Assembly: GCA_943354625.1 (NCBI GenBank)
Contig: CALRCS010000009.1
Span: 1 to 14,918 of the forward strand
Length of the DNA stretch: 14,918 nt
Origin: Candidatus Nomurabacteria bacterium
GTDB lineage: Bacteria > Patescibacteriota > Minisyncoccia > Phycocordibacterales > PALSA-1337
Reading direction: 5' to 3'
Positions 7,141-14,155 of the stretch are shown in pieces (the stretch's first letter is position 1; each line of letters starts with the position of its first letter). The position numbers and the translations under genes were made by a program. The notes under the pieces are model-generated. The model saw only the letters and a list, made by a program, of their open reading frames with translations, was not told the DNA's origin and ran no database searches.

Positions 7141-7171
7141 AAAAAAGACTGACAATTGTCAGTCTTTTTTT
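7141..7171. terminator. Bidirectional intrinsic terminator (30-bp perfect palindrome)
   Basis: Bases 7141-7170 are a perfect palindrome: six A, then gactgac-aatt-gtcagtc, then six T (seven with 7171). The hairpin followed by a U-run works on both strands, serving the rightward 80-residue gene and the leftward gatB operon. The stem overlaps the last codons and TGA stop of gatB (7159-7161), so the terminator is partly coding. Confidence 0.9.
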
Positions 7172-8571
7172 ATGAGGTCTATGAGTAATTTTCTTAGAAG
7201 TTCTGGATTTGCTGACCCTTTGGTTAGCTTCATTCCTTGTCCGATTAAAAACTGTAATGCTGTCTCTTTTCCATTTTTATAAGCATCAATAACTGTAGGA
7301 TTTTTTGAGATAATTTCTTCTACTACTTTTTTTATTTCTGTTTCATCACTTTTCTGTATTAATCCGTTTTCATTACCAATTATTTCCGGATCATTATCTT
7401 CTTTTATCATCATCACTAGAATATCTTTTGCACCGCGTGATGAGAGTTTTTTCTGATCAACCATTTTCATTAATTTAGAAAAATTTACACTACTGATACT
7501 TAGAATATCCTTGCCTTCTTTTTTTAATAATCCCAAATAATCAGTGAGGATATAGTTTACAGATAATTTTATTATTTGTGGATTATCTTTTATAACTTGT
7601 TCAAAATAATCCCCTATTTCTCTAGACTCTACGAAAACAGCAACCTCTTTTTCAGTCATGCCAAAATCCTTAAAGTACCTCTCTCTTTTAACCCAAGGAA
7701 GCTCTGGAGTTAGTGCTGTGAGCTCTTCCCTACTAAAATCTTTTACTTCGCTAATTTTTAATTTTGGTAGATCTGGTTCAGGGAAATATCTATAGTCATG
7801 TGAACTCTCCTTTAATCTTTGTGAGAAAGTTGTACCTGTATTTTCATCAAAACCTCTTGTTTCCTGAACTACTTTTTCTCCTTTTTCTAAAAGATTTATT
7901 TGGCGATTTATTTCAAAAGAAATGGCTTTTTCTACAGCCTTAAATGAATTGAGATTTTTTACTTCGGTCTTTGTGCCAAATACTTTATTTTTACTTACAG
8001 AGATATTTGCCTCCACTCTCATCTCACCTTTTTCCAAGTTGGCCTCCCCCGCCCCAATGTAGCGTAAGAGTAATTGCAATTCCTTTGCGAACCTCACAGC
8101 CGTCTCTGCATCATGTATAACAGGCTCTGTAACAAGTTCCATAAGTGGAACTCCTGATCTATTAAAATTTATTAAACTCTTATGGTGTATATCGTGAGTA
8201 GACTGGGCTGTATCCTCTTCCAAATGAATACGAGTGAGGTGAATACCAGCAAGAGAACCACCAGAAACTAGAGGATATTTGTATTGAGAAATCTGATAGC
8301 CTTTTGGAATATCTGGGTAAAAATAGTTTTTCCTGTCCCATTCTGTAAAATCTGAGATACTCCCTCCGACAGCATAGCCAATCTTTAAAACATGTTTAAT
8401 AGCCTCTTTATTTAAAACAGGTAGAGTACCTGGGTGCCCCATACAAACTTGGCATATATTTGTATTTGGTTTCTTTTCGTCTGGATCATTTTTACAAGAA
8501 CAAAACATCTTTGAAGATGTCTTTAGTTCTGCATGTATCTCAAGTCCTATCGTTGCTATATAGTCTTTCAT
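7159..8571 (-). CDS. gatB: Aspartyl/glutamyl-tRNA(Asn/Gln) amidotransferase subunit B
   Basis: 470 residues, full length for GatB. It is the tRNA-binding and kinase subunit of GatCAB, which amidates misacylated Glu-tRNA(Gln) and Asp-tRNA(Asn) in the cytoplasm. Visible signatures: GLEIHAELKTSSKMFCSC at the N-terminus, zinc ligands C24, C26, C40 and C43 (the cysteine-containing form of the family), DRKNYFYPDIPKGYQISQ (79-96), NRSGVPLMELVTEP (137-150), YRYFPEPDLP, and the C-terminal GatB/YqeY tail (IGQGMKLTKGSANPELLRKL). gatA and gatC are not in this window. It is the last gene of the operon, 12 bases after obgE, and ends inside the terminator palindrome. No Shine-Dalgarno precedes the ATG. Confidence 0.97.
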   Translation of the reverse strand: MKDYIATIGLEIHAELKTSSKMFCSCKNDPDEKKPNTNICQVCMGHPGTLPVLNKEAIKHVLKIGYAVGGSISDFTEWDRKNYFYPDIPKGYQISQYKYPLVSGGSLAGIHLTRIHLEEDTAQSTHDIHHKSLINFNRSGVPLMELVTEPVIHDAETAVRFAKELQLLLRYIGAGEANLEKGEMRVEANISVSKNKVFGTKTEVKNLNSFKAVEKAISFEINRQINLLEKGEKVVQETRGFDENTGTTFSQRLKESSHDYRYFPEPDLPKLKISEVKDFSREELTALTPELPWVKRERYFKDFGMTEKEVAVFVESREIGDYFEQVIKDNPQIIKLSVNYILTDYLGLLKKEGKDILSISSVNFSKLMKMVDQKKLSSRGAKDILVMMIKEDNDPEIIGNENGLIQKSDETEIKKVVEEIISKNPTVIDAYKNGKETALQFLIGQGMKLTKGSANPELLRKLLIDLIKKD

Positions 8572-8583
8572 GTAAATAATATA

Positions 8584-9555
8584 TCATTTTCTCAATCTTT
8601 TTACTATTTCATCTGAGAAGTTTTTTATGATAGCATCATCTAGAACTGTAACAGTTAAGATATCCTTATTGAACTTTTGAAGCTTTTTAATTGCTGAATC
8701 CAGTGCCTTTTTGTCCACCATATCTGTCTTTGTTAGAACAATCGTCTCTTCCTTTTCATCAAGTCCCTGACCGTATTGTTTTAGTTCATTTCTAATAGTT
8801 TTATATGTATCGATTATTGCAGTATTTTCTAAAGAAATTAAATGTAGAATTCTTTTTGTTCTTTTTATGTGTCTGAGAAATTTATGTCCAAGACCTTTTC
8901 CTTCTGATGCACCTTCAATAAGTCCTGGAATATCAGCAAGAATAAAACCTCCTTTTAAAGCGCCTAGATTGGGTTCTAGAGTTGTAAACTGATAACTACC
9001 GACTTTTGCTTCAGCATTTGTTAATGCATTGAGTAAGCTAGACTTACCAGCATTTGGAAGCCCAACAAGTCCCGCATCAGCCACTAGTTCAAGTTCAATA
9101 TGAAAATCTGCATCTTCTCCGATCTTTCCAGGAGTAAATTGTGTAGGTGAAATATTTGTTGAACTCTTAAAGTGTTCATTTCCAACACCGCCACGACCAC
9201 CTTTTAGTATGAGAATCTTTTCACCATCGTTCACTAAATTGTATTTTCTCTTTGTGCGACTGTCAGTTACGATAGAACCAATAGGAAGTTCTATAACGAG
9301 ATCATCGCCATTTTTACCATACATGCTATTTTTCATACCATCCCCACCACGACCAGATACCATATCTTTTATATTTCTATATCTCTCAAGAATACCAAGA
9401 TCACGAATAGCTAGTATATATACATCACCACCATTTCCACCATTTCCTCCGGAAGGGCCAGCAAGCTCACGACCACGCTCATGTAGCCATCGAACCACGC
9501 CATCTCCACCATTACCTGCTTTTATATGAAAAGTTAAATCATCGATAAATGCCAT
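8584..9555 (-). CDS. obgE: Obg family GTPase
   Basis: 323 residues. Obg acts in late assembly of the large ribosomal subunit and in growth control. Residues 1-158 are the glycine-rich Obg fold (AGNGGDGVVRW, PSGGNGGNGGDVY, GRGGDGMKNSMYG). The G domain follows: G1 GLPNAGKSS (165-173), switch I TT (191-192), G3 DIPG (208-211), G4 TKTD (275-278, the accepted T variant of NKxD). The G5 region (TVTVLDD) is degenerate relative to the usual SA motif. The C-terminal OCT domain of Bacillus or the acidic tail of E. coli is absent, giving a minimal two-domain protein. It ends in TGA 12 bases before gatB, and lies 15 bases after the permease gene. Confidence 0.96.
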   Translation of the reverse strand: MAFIDDLTFHIKAGNGGDGVVRWLHERGRELAGPSGGNGGNGGDVYILAIRDLGILERYRNIKDMVSGRGGDGMKNSMYGKNGDDLVIELPIGSIVTDSRTKRKYNLVNDGEKILILKGGRGGVGNEHFKSSTNISPTQFTPGKIGEDADFHIELELVADAGLVGLPNAGKSSLLNALTNAEAKVGSYQFTTLEPNLGALKGGFILADIPGLIEGASEGKGLGHKFLRHIKRTKRILHLISLENTAIIDTYKTIRNELKQYGQGLDEKEETIVLTKTDMVDKKALDSAIKKLQKFNKDILTVTVLDDAIIKNFSDEIVKRLRK

Positions 9556-9570
9556 GTAGATAGGGTATCA

Positions 9571-10611
9571 CTATCTAGTGCTCTTGTAAATTTCTAGTAG
9601 TGCAAAAAGAAGCGCAACTATAAGTGGGCCAGCGATAAATCCTATGGGTCCAAAGAACGCCAAACCTCCCATTACAGATAGAAGAATTAGAAATGGATGA
9701 ACCTGTACACCCCTATTTATTAGCATTGGGCCAAGAAAATTATCTATCAAACCAACACCGAGGATACCCCAAGCAAGTAAACCGAAAGCGTAAATATTCG
9801 TACTTGTGAAAAATAGGTAGATTACACCAGGGACGATAACAAGTGAAGTACCTATACCGGGAATTAGAGCGGAAATCACAGCGAAACTTCCCCAGAGTGC
9901 AGGATTCGGAACTCCGAATATATAAAATCCCAAACCAGTAAGTATTCCTTGTATCACACCAACAACAAGAGAACCAACAACAATAGATCGAATAGCTTGC
10001 TTCAATTTATAGAAAATCTTTTCATCAAAATTATCATCGAGCGGACTCATAAGAATAAAATCTCTCTTAAACTTTCCTCCATCTCGAAGAAGGTAAAATA
10101 AAGCAAAAAGCATAATAAAGATTTCTATAACAAATTTTGAAAGACTAGAAAAGATAGTATCTAGATTTGCGAAAGACCATTCAAGGAAATTTTGGACGTA
10201 TCTTGTTATATTAAATGAATTAAAATTATACGCAGGAAAAACTCCATACAACCTGTTTGATAATGATTCAGAAAATGCATTTAAAGATGTAATAAGAGTA
10301 GATCTCTCCCCTTCATCAGTCAAACCATAATATAGATTCTCACTTTCTACATATATTTGTTTTGCTAGGAAGATAAGTGGTGTTATAACAAGAATAGCAA
10401 CAATAGCTAAAGTTATAAATGTAGAAAGCGAACTAGACTGACTACCGCCAGAAAAGATCCTAGAGATCCATCTATGCAAAGGTCTAAACATTACAGAAAA
10501 TACAAGAGCTAAGAGAAGAGAGGTGAGATAAGAATAAAAAATAAAGAATGCTAAGATAGCGACACCTATGAGAATTAATAAGAAGAAATAATATTGTGAT
10601 TTATTTTCCAT
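9571..10611 (-). CDS. AI-2E family (TqsA/PerM-like) membrane protein
   Basis: 346 residues, mostly hydrophobic. It starts with two hydrophobic segments (about 7-45: YYFFLLILIGVAILAFFIFY, then LTSLLLALVFSVMFRPLHRW), a third near 65-85, an extracytoplasmic stretch (about 90-150), then further membrane helices. The family signatures are the cytoplasmic LLRDGGKFKRDFILMSP segment, SFAVISALIPGIGTSLVIVP, and the C-terminal LINRGVQVHPFLILLSVMGG followed by FFGPIGFIAGPLIVALLFAL. Members are exporters or ion antiporters with varied substrates, so the substrate here cannot be named, and autoinducer transport should not be assumed. It lies between the nuclease (34-base gap) and obgE (15-base gap). Confidence 0.92.
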   Translation of the reverse strand: MENKSQYYFFLLILIGVAILAFFIFYSYLTSLLLALVFSVMFRPLHRWISRIFSGGSQSSSLSTFITLAIVAILVITPLIFLAKQIYVESENLYYGLTDEGERSTLITSLNAFSESLSNRLYGVFPAYNFNSFNITRYVQNFLEWSFANLDTIFSSLSKFVIEIFIMLFALFYLLRDGGKFKRDFILMSPLDDNFDEKIFYKLKQAIRSIVVGSLVVGVIQGILTGLGFYIFGVPNPALWGSFAVISALIPGIGTSLVIVPGVIYLFFTSTNIYAFGLLAWGILGVGLIDNFLGPMLINRGVQVHPFLILLSVMGGLAFFGPIGFIAGPLIVALLFALLEIYKSTR

Positions 10612-10645
10612 TTGTTTTTTATTATGTCAATACTATATAATAAAA

Positions 10646-11485
10646 CTATAACATATACAAGTCTTGTTTCATTTCACCAACACCTATATATTCCGCCTCA
10701 CCACTAAGGATCTTCTCGAATGGTCTACAAGCAAAGCACCCGTCTTTTCCTGCAGAACACTCAAAAATGCCTTTTTCTCGAATCTGCTTTATGTTTTTTG
10801 CTAACTTATAGACCTTTTCATAGGATTCATCTATATCTGGTAATTGTACTTCTACAGGCTTATCGTCCCTGTCTATATACCAGTAACTTGCGCCTGACAC
10901 TTTTCTCTTTTGTAGATTTTTTAATAAAAGTTGATAAATGGGTAATTGGAGTGACTCACCTTCATCATTCTTCCCTGTTTTAAAATCTAAGATATGCACA
11001 CTATCATCCTCAGGCTTCCAGATTAGCCAATCAATTTTTCCACATAAAATAATATTTTCATCTTCAGATAAATAATAGTTTGGTGGCAAACCATTCTCAG
11101 CCTCTTTTATCTTAACAATCTTTTGTTGTAGTGGCTCTTTATTATCAATAGCCCTCTGTATCATTTTCTTTGCACGATCTTTTATTTCTGATTCTTCGAT
11201 TTCATTATGAAATCCCCCCTTTTTTCCACTTACTTTTTTCCAAGCAATTTCTAGATCATCAAATAATGAGTGATTGAATCTTTCTTCTGTTTTATAATTT
11301 GCCAAACCTTCAAGAACCTCGTGTACAGCTACACCAAGAGCTAAAGCTGGATTTACAATATTTATTTTTCTTTTTGTCTTTGGATCTTTATAGACATTAT
11401 GTAAATAATAAGCCCTATGACATTTTAGAAAGTCCCCCATTGATGAATGAGAAACCCATGTTGCTTTAAAGGGATCCTTTGACAT
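10646..11485 (-). CDS. PD-(D/E)XK nuclease, RecB/Cas4/AddB-like, with probable Fe-S cluster
   Basis: 279 residues. The nuclease core shows H55 (GVAVHEVLEG), D152 (GKIDWLIW), D167 and K169 (ILDFKTGK) and the QLPIYQLLL helix (180-188), the RecB-family motif set. Four cysteines fit the Fe-S staple seen in AddB and Cas4: C22 near the N-terminus (FLKCHRAYYL) and C243, C250, C253 near the end (C-x6-C-x2-C). The enzyme would be a DNA exonuclease or end-processing nuclease; no helicase domain or helicase gene is adjacent, and no CRISPR array is present. Its first 20 bases overlap the end of the cyclophilin gene. M16 is an alternative start that would avoid most of the overlap and still keep C22. Confidence 0.88.
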   Translation of the reverse strand: MSKDPFKATWVSHSSMGDFLKCHRAYYLHNVYKDPKTKRKINIVNPALALGVAVHEVLEGLANYKTEERFNHSLFDDLEIAWKKVSGKKGGFHNEIEESEIKDRAKKMIQRAIDNKEPLQQKIVKIKEAENGLPPNYYLSEDENIILCGKIDWLIWKPEDDSVHILDFKTGKNDEGESLQLPIYQLLLKNLQKRKVSGASYWYIDRDDKPVEVQLPDIDESYEKVYKLAKNIKQIREKGIFECSAGKDGCFACRPFEKILSGEAEYIGVGEMKQDLYML

Positions 11486-12089
11486 CTACTTTTACTTTTT
11501 TAATGAATATTTTTTCTATTGGTCTATCCTGTGGGCCAACTGGAGTATTTGCAATAGCATCTACGACCTCCATACCTGACACAACTCTACCGAAAATAGA
11601 ATAGAGGCTTGGTAATTTCATATCTTTATGCATTATAAAGAATTGACTACCATTTGTATTTGGACCAGAATTTGCCATTGCAACTGTTCCTCTTGTATAC
11701 CCTGTCTTGTAAGACTCTGTAGTAGGGTTCAATTCATCAGCAAAACTATACCCAGGACCACCTGAACCAGTACCTGTAGGATCTCCACCTTGAATCATGA
11801 AATCTTTAATGACTCGATGAAAAATGACGTTTTCATAAAAGTTTTTATTTGCCAATGTAATAAAATTTTCTACAGTCTTAGGTGCATCTGCGTTATATGT
11901 CTCAAATACTATATTTCCTTTATTTGTTTCTATTGTGATTATGTTCATTAGATTTTTAATTATTGGGGTCGTTGTAATGGGTGGTGTGGTTTGTGTAGGT
12001 ATTGATGGGGCTAGGCTTGATTTTGGCCAAACATAATAAATTCCTGCAAAAATAATTATTAAAACTATCAATGTGTACATTTTATTCAT
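11466..12089 (-). CDS. Membrane-anchored cyclophilin-type peptidyl-prolyl isomerase
   Basis: 207 residues. Residues 4-20 are a hydrophobic anchor (YTLIVLIIIFAGIYYVW) followed by a Pro/Thr-rich linker (about 24-44), placing the enzyme outside the cytoplasmic membrane as a folding factor for exported proteins. The cyclophilin domain (about 49-203) has the catalytic FHRVIKDFMIQGGDP (90-104), the NGSQFFI motif (146-152) and a C-terminal FGRVVSGMEVVDAI. The family interconverts cis and trans prolyl bonds. Methionine 48 (MNIITIETNKGNI) could serve as an internal start for a cytosolic form; nothing shows that it is used. The start is 2 bases after the DHH gene stop and the end overlaps the nuclease gene by 20 bases, indicating tight co-transcription. 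Confidence 0.93.
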   Translation of the reverse strand: MNKMYTLIVLIIIFAGIYYVWPKSSLAPSIPTQTTPPITTTPIIKNLMNIITIETNKGNIVFETYNADAPKTVENFITLANKNFYENVIFHRVIKDFMIQGGDPTGTGSGGPGYSFADELNPTTESYKTGYTRGTVAMANSGPNTNGSQFFIMHKDMKLPSLYSIFGRVVSGMEVVDAIANTPVGPQDRPIEKIFIKKVKVDVKGSL

Positions 12090-12091
12090 AT

Positions 12092-13084
12092 TTAAATATT
12101 ATATAGTTCTTTTATAATTTTTACCACTTTTTCTATGGCTTCTGGTAGCGAAATTTTTATTGTAGCACCTGCAGCCGCTTTGTGGCCCCCACCCCCAAGA
12201 GCTGAGGCCAATCTAGAAATATCATAATTTTTAACATCACGACTACGAAAACTTAACTTAACTTCATTGGGATTCACTTCTATTAAAGTTCCAGCTATTT
12301 CTACACCGATGATTGATTTTAACTTATTTGAAATATATCCCGTAAAACGATTATCCTCTTTTATATTATTCTTTATAAGATCATTATGGCTAACATAGGC
12401 AAGGGCCAATTTGCCATCAAAGTACATATTAAGTGAAGAAAGGAGCATACTTTCGAAGATTAAACTCTCTTTAGTATTATTATTCTCCATTATAAAGATA
12501 GTTTTTTGATAATCTGGTGCCAATAAAGCCAGTTCTGATGCCACTTTTAATGTTTTTACTCCAGACTCTCCGTACCTAAAGCCACCCGTATCAGTATACA
12601 TTCCCATAAATAGGTTTAGAGCGATATCATGATTGATCTGAATATCGATTTTTCTAAATAAATCATATAGAAGTTCTGATGTTGATGAATAATTAGCGTC
12701 TACATGGTTTATTTTTCCATAACCTTTATTACTAACATGATGATCCATGACGATAGTCATGAGACTTTCTGGAAAAACAACATTACCTTTTCGAGAAATC
12801 ATATCTATACTTCCGCTATCAAGTATTATAAATAAATCAAAATCCTTAATATCTATTTCGAAAAAATTCTTTTGCACAATAGTATCTACACCAGGAAAAA
12901 CAAAAGCTTTAGGTATTTCACTATCACCTTTTATCAAACTTACTTTTTTACCGATTTGTTCTAGGGCAAGTTTCATAGCTAAAGCTGAACCCACGCTATC
13001 TGGATCTGGTGATGGGTGACAATGTAGTAAAATATGTTTGGCTTTTTCTATTTCTAATTTTATTTTTATTTCTATTTCATTCAT
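12092..13084 (-). CDS. DHH-DHHA1 phosphoesterase, NrnA-like
   Basis: 330 residues, usual length for NrnA-type enzymes, which degrade short oligoribonucleotides and/or dephosphorylate pAp and, in some relatives, linear or cyclic dinucleotides. Motifs: HCHPSPDPDSVGS (21-33; metal-binding H and D), LDSGS with D89, the name-giving DHH (114-116, VMDHHVSNKG), GMYTDTGGFRYG, and the C-terminal DHHA1 motif GGGGHKAAAG (about 302-311) that binds substrate. Metal ligands are all present, so it should be active. It is 2-3 bases from both neighbours, between the Gmad2-domain gene and cyclophilin. The substrate cannot be settled from sequence alone. Confidence 0.92.
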   Translation of the reverse strand: MNEIEIKIKLEIEKAKHILLHCHPSPDPDSVGSALAMKLALEQIGKKVSLIKGDSEIPKAFVFPGVDTIVQKNFFEIDIKDFDLFIILDSGSIDMISRKGNVVFPESLMTIVMDHHVSNKGYGKINHVDANYSSTSELLYDLFRKIDIQINHDIALNLFMGMYTDTGGFRYGESGVKTLKVASELALLAPDYQKTIFIMENNNTKESLIFESMLLSSLNMYFDGKLALAYVSHNDLIKNNIKEDNRFTGYISNKLKSIIGVEIAGTLIEVNPNEVKLSFRSRDVKNYDISRLASALGGGGHKAAAGATIKISLPEAIEKVVKIIKELYNI

Positions 13085-13087
13085 AAA

Positions 13088-13492
13088 TTATTTAAATATA
13101 ATTGGTATTTCTAATGAATCACTACCTTTAAGAATTAGAGTACCTTTTGAGCCTTTTATGTAATTATTGAACTGTATATTACCTGCAAATTTGATAAATT
13201 CGGTGGTCGTAAAATCACCCTGCGCGGTAGCGTGTCCTTCTGCTATAACATTTTTGTATGAATCAACCAATACTATTGGGAAGCTTCCATCGATAAACCA
13301 ACTACTCCTAGCCCGACCGGCAATACTGAGTGGTGAAGAAATCTCTGAATCCTTTATAGGAAATGTCACAACAATCAGATTACTACCATCTGATGGCTTT
13401 ATATCTATTTTTGTATTAAAAAAATAAAAAATAGGATAAATTATCGCAATAATGATGACTATTGATAGTATTGTGACTACAGTTTTTTTCAT
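13088..13492 (-). CDS. Gmad2-domain secreted or membrane-anchored protein
   Basis: 134 residues from the ATG at 13492. Residues 1-26 are a basic start plus hydrophobic segment (MKKTVVTILSIVIIIAIIYP), an uncleaved anchor or signal peptide. Residues about 42-134 match the Gmad2 immunoglobulin-like fold found in spore germination GerM-associated proteins and widely in CPR: VTFPIKDSEISSPLSIAGRA, a long VDSYKNVIAEGHATA strand region and a terminal GTLILKGSDSLEIPIIF. An upstream ATG at 13549 would give 19 more residues, but that stretch is the end of the Fur-family frame and contains the -10 box, so the MKK start is preferred. First gene of the seven-gene operon, 3 bases from the DHH gene. Function unknown beyond extracellular location. 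Confidence 0.85.
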   Translation of the reverse strand: MKKTVVTILSIVIIIAIIYPIFYFFNTKIDIKPSDGSNLIVVTFPIKDSEISSPLSIAGRARSSWFIDGSFPIVLVDSYKNVIAEGHATAQGDFTTTEFIKFAGNIQFNNYIKGSKGTLILKGSDSLEIPIIFK

Positions 13493-13501
13493 ATTAAGGT
13501 A

Positions 13502-13507
13502 ATTATA
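13502..13507 (-). promoter_or_regulatory. -10 box of the seven-gene operon
   Basis: Perfect TATAAT on the minus strand, 9 bases before the ATG at 13492, implying a leaderless or nearly leaderless transcript. Its 11-base context is identical to that at 6479-6489. It overlaps the TAA stop (13503-13505) of the full-length Fur-family frame. No convincing -35 is visible. Confidence 0.55.
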
Positions 13508-13985
13508 CACAATTTTTGCACTTTCCAAAGAATTCAAGAGAATGATCATTTATAAAAGAAAATTTCTTCGAAGAAACCATTGGGTTTGGTAATTCACAAC
13601 CTTCAAATTCCTCAATAACATCACATGTCTTTCAAATTATATAGTGATGATGCATATCGTTCATTTCATAGAATGGTGATTTTTTCTTCATATCAACCTT
13701 TAAAATCAATTTGCATTTCACAAAATATTCGAGTGTCCTATATAAAGTAACTCTATCCAATTTGGGAAGTTTTGATCTTATCTCATCCAATACAATCGGT
13801 TTTTTAGCCAAATAAACTACATTTAAAATTTCTTCACGAGGTTTCGTTAGTTTATAACCAAGATTTTTAAAAAGCCATGGAATACCATTTGAAGTTATCA
13901 TAGAGGAATACCCCCTTTCTTCTTTTTTTCCTATTTTTCCTATTTTTCCTATTTTTATTGATTCTCCGGTACTTTGTTTCTTCAT
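13503..13985 (-). CDS. Fur/Zur-family metalloregulator with in-frame UGA at the first CxxC cysteine
   Basis: From ATG 13985 the frame runs 117 codons to TGA (13634-13632), then 42 more sense codons to TAA. The part before TGA holds the Fur winged helix (LGYKLTKPREEILNVV, LDRVTLYRTLEYFVKCKLI) and the metal-binding HHH (112-114). After TGA the Fur C-terminus continues: KTCDVIEEFEGCELP, then HSLEFFGKCKNCV with the second CxxC (C156, C159). Homologues read HHHxxICxxC, so TGA stands exactly where the first zinc cysteine belongs. Either UGA encodes selenocysteine, or one substitution (TGT/TGC to TGA) broke the gene, or the assembly is wrong. Without readthrough the protein lacks both CxxC motifs. 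Another start at 13901, preceded by AAAGGGGG, gives a more typical length and drops a Lys-Ile-Gly repeat. The divergent ZIP gene suggests zinc control (Zur-like). Confidence 0.8.
13591..13609 (-). other. Possible stem-loop 22-41 bases after the in-frame UGA (weak SECIS candidate)
   Basis: On the minus strand, AAUUUG and UGAAUU pair as six base pairs (two of them G-U) around the loop AAGGUUG. The distance from UGA is in the range usual for bacterial SECIS elements, but the stem is weak and the loop does not begin with the expected G unless the two wobble pairs open. A second small stem, GACAU-GUG-AUGUU, lies 3-15 bases after the UGA. Neither is convincing without folding and comparison. Confidence 0.2.
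13930..13956 (-). repeat. Three tandem 9-bp units in the Fur-family N-terminus
   Basis: The unit cctattttt (plus strand) occurs three times at 13930, 13939 and 13948, encoding a Lys-Ile-Gly repeat (IKIGKIGKIGKK). Unit gain or loss keeps the frame. If translation starts at 13901 this repeat is in the leader instead. Confidence 0.85.
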
Positions 13986-13991
13986 TTTCTT

Positions 13992-14020
13992 ATTATATTC
14001 TAAATGCAACCATGTTGCAA
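13992..14020 (-). promoter_or_regulatory. Promoter of the Fur-family gene
   Basis: On the minus strand a -35 TTGCAA (14020-14015), a 17-base spacer and a perfect -10 TATAAT (13997-13992) precede the ATG at 13985 by six bases, so transcripts would be leaderless from that start or carry a leader of about 85 bases if translation begins at 13901. The -35 and spacer coincide with palindrome 1, as expected for an autorepressed gene. A TTG at 14009 could extend the frame but lies inside this promoter. Confidence 0.65.
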
Positions 14021-14023
14021 TTA
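14001..14023. promoter_or_regulatory. Probable Fur/Zur box 1
   Basis: Arms taaatgcaac (14001-14010) and gttgcaatta (14014-14023) with spacer cat; 9 of 10 arm positions are complementary. It covers the repressor's -35 and spacer. The 10-1-10-like dyad size with A/T-rich ends is typical of Fur-family operators. Its centre is 53 bp, about five helical turns, from box 2. Confidence 0.7.
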
Positions 14024-14053
14024 GAAATTAATTCTAGTATAGTAAAGTAAATC

Positions 14054-14076
14054 TAAATGCAACTTAGTTGCATTTA
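14054..14076. promoter_or_regulatory. Probable Fur/Zur box 2
   Basis: Perfect 10-bp arms taaatgcaac (14054-14063) and gttgcattta (14067-14076) around tta. The left 12-mer tctaaatgcaac is identical to that of box 1 (13999-14010). It lies between the divergent repressor and transporter genes, about 55 bases upstream of the transporter's -10 candidates, suitable for controlling the transporter or for cooperative binding with box 1. Confidence 0.7.
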
Positions 14077-14130
14077 AAAAAATCGAGAGAAAAGAAAATA
14101 ATAGTGTAAGTAAAATCTTTTTTAATTCGA

Positions 14131-14146
14131 TATAATATAATATAAT
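14131..14146 (+). promoter_or_regulatory. Overlapping TATAAT boxes before the ZIP transporter
   Basis: Three TATAAT hexamers overlap by one base (starting 14131, 14136, 14141). The last ends nine bases before the ATG at 14156, again implying a very short leader. No clear -35 or Shine-Dalgarno sequence is seen. The region is simple AT repeat, so the exact -10 cannot be assigned. Confidence 0.4.
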
Positions 14147-14155
14147 AATATATAT

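Noticed and set aside
10646..11485. Cas4 of a CRISPR system
   Set aside because: No repeat array and no other cas gene is visible; the Fe-S PD-(D/E)XK layout is shared with AddB and RecB-type nucleases.
13493..13549. ATG at 13549 as the start of the Gmad2-domain gene
   Set aside because: The extra residues are hydrophilic ahead of a good MKK signal start, and this DNA encodes the Fur C-terminus and contains the -10 box.
13632..13634. Genetic code 25 (UGA = glycine), as in Gracilibacteria and Absconditabacteria
   Set aside because: gatB ends in TGA inside a terminator hairpin, and obgE and the DUF916-like gene also end in TGA at family-typical lengths, so UGA is a normal stop here; glycine would also not fit a zinc-ligand cysteine position.
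13986..14009. TTG start at 14009 for the Fur-family gene
   Set aside because: It lies inside palindrome 1, upstream of the -10 box at 13997-13992, so it would be outside the transcript.
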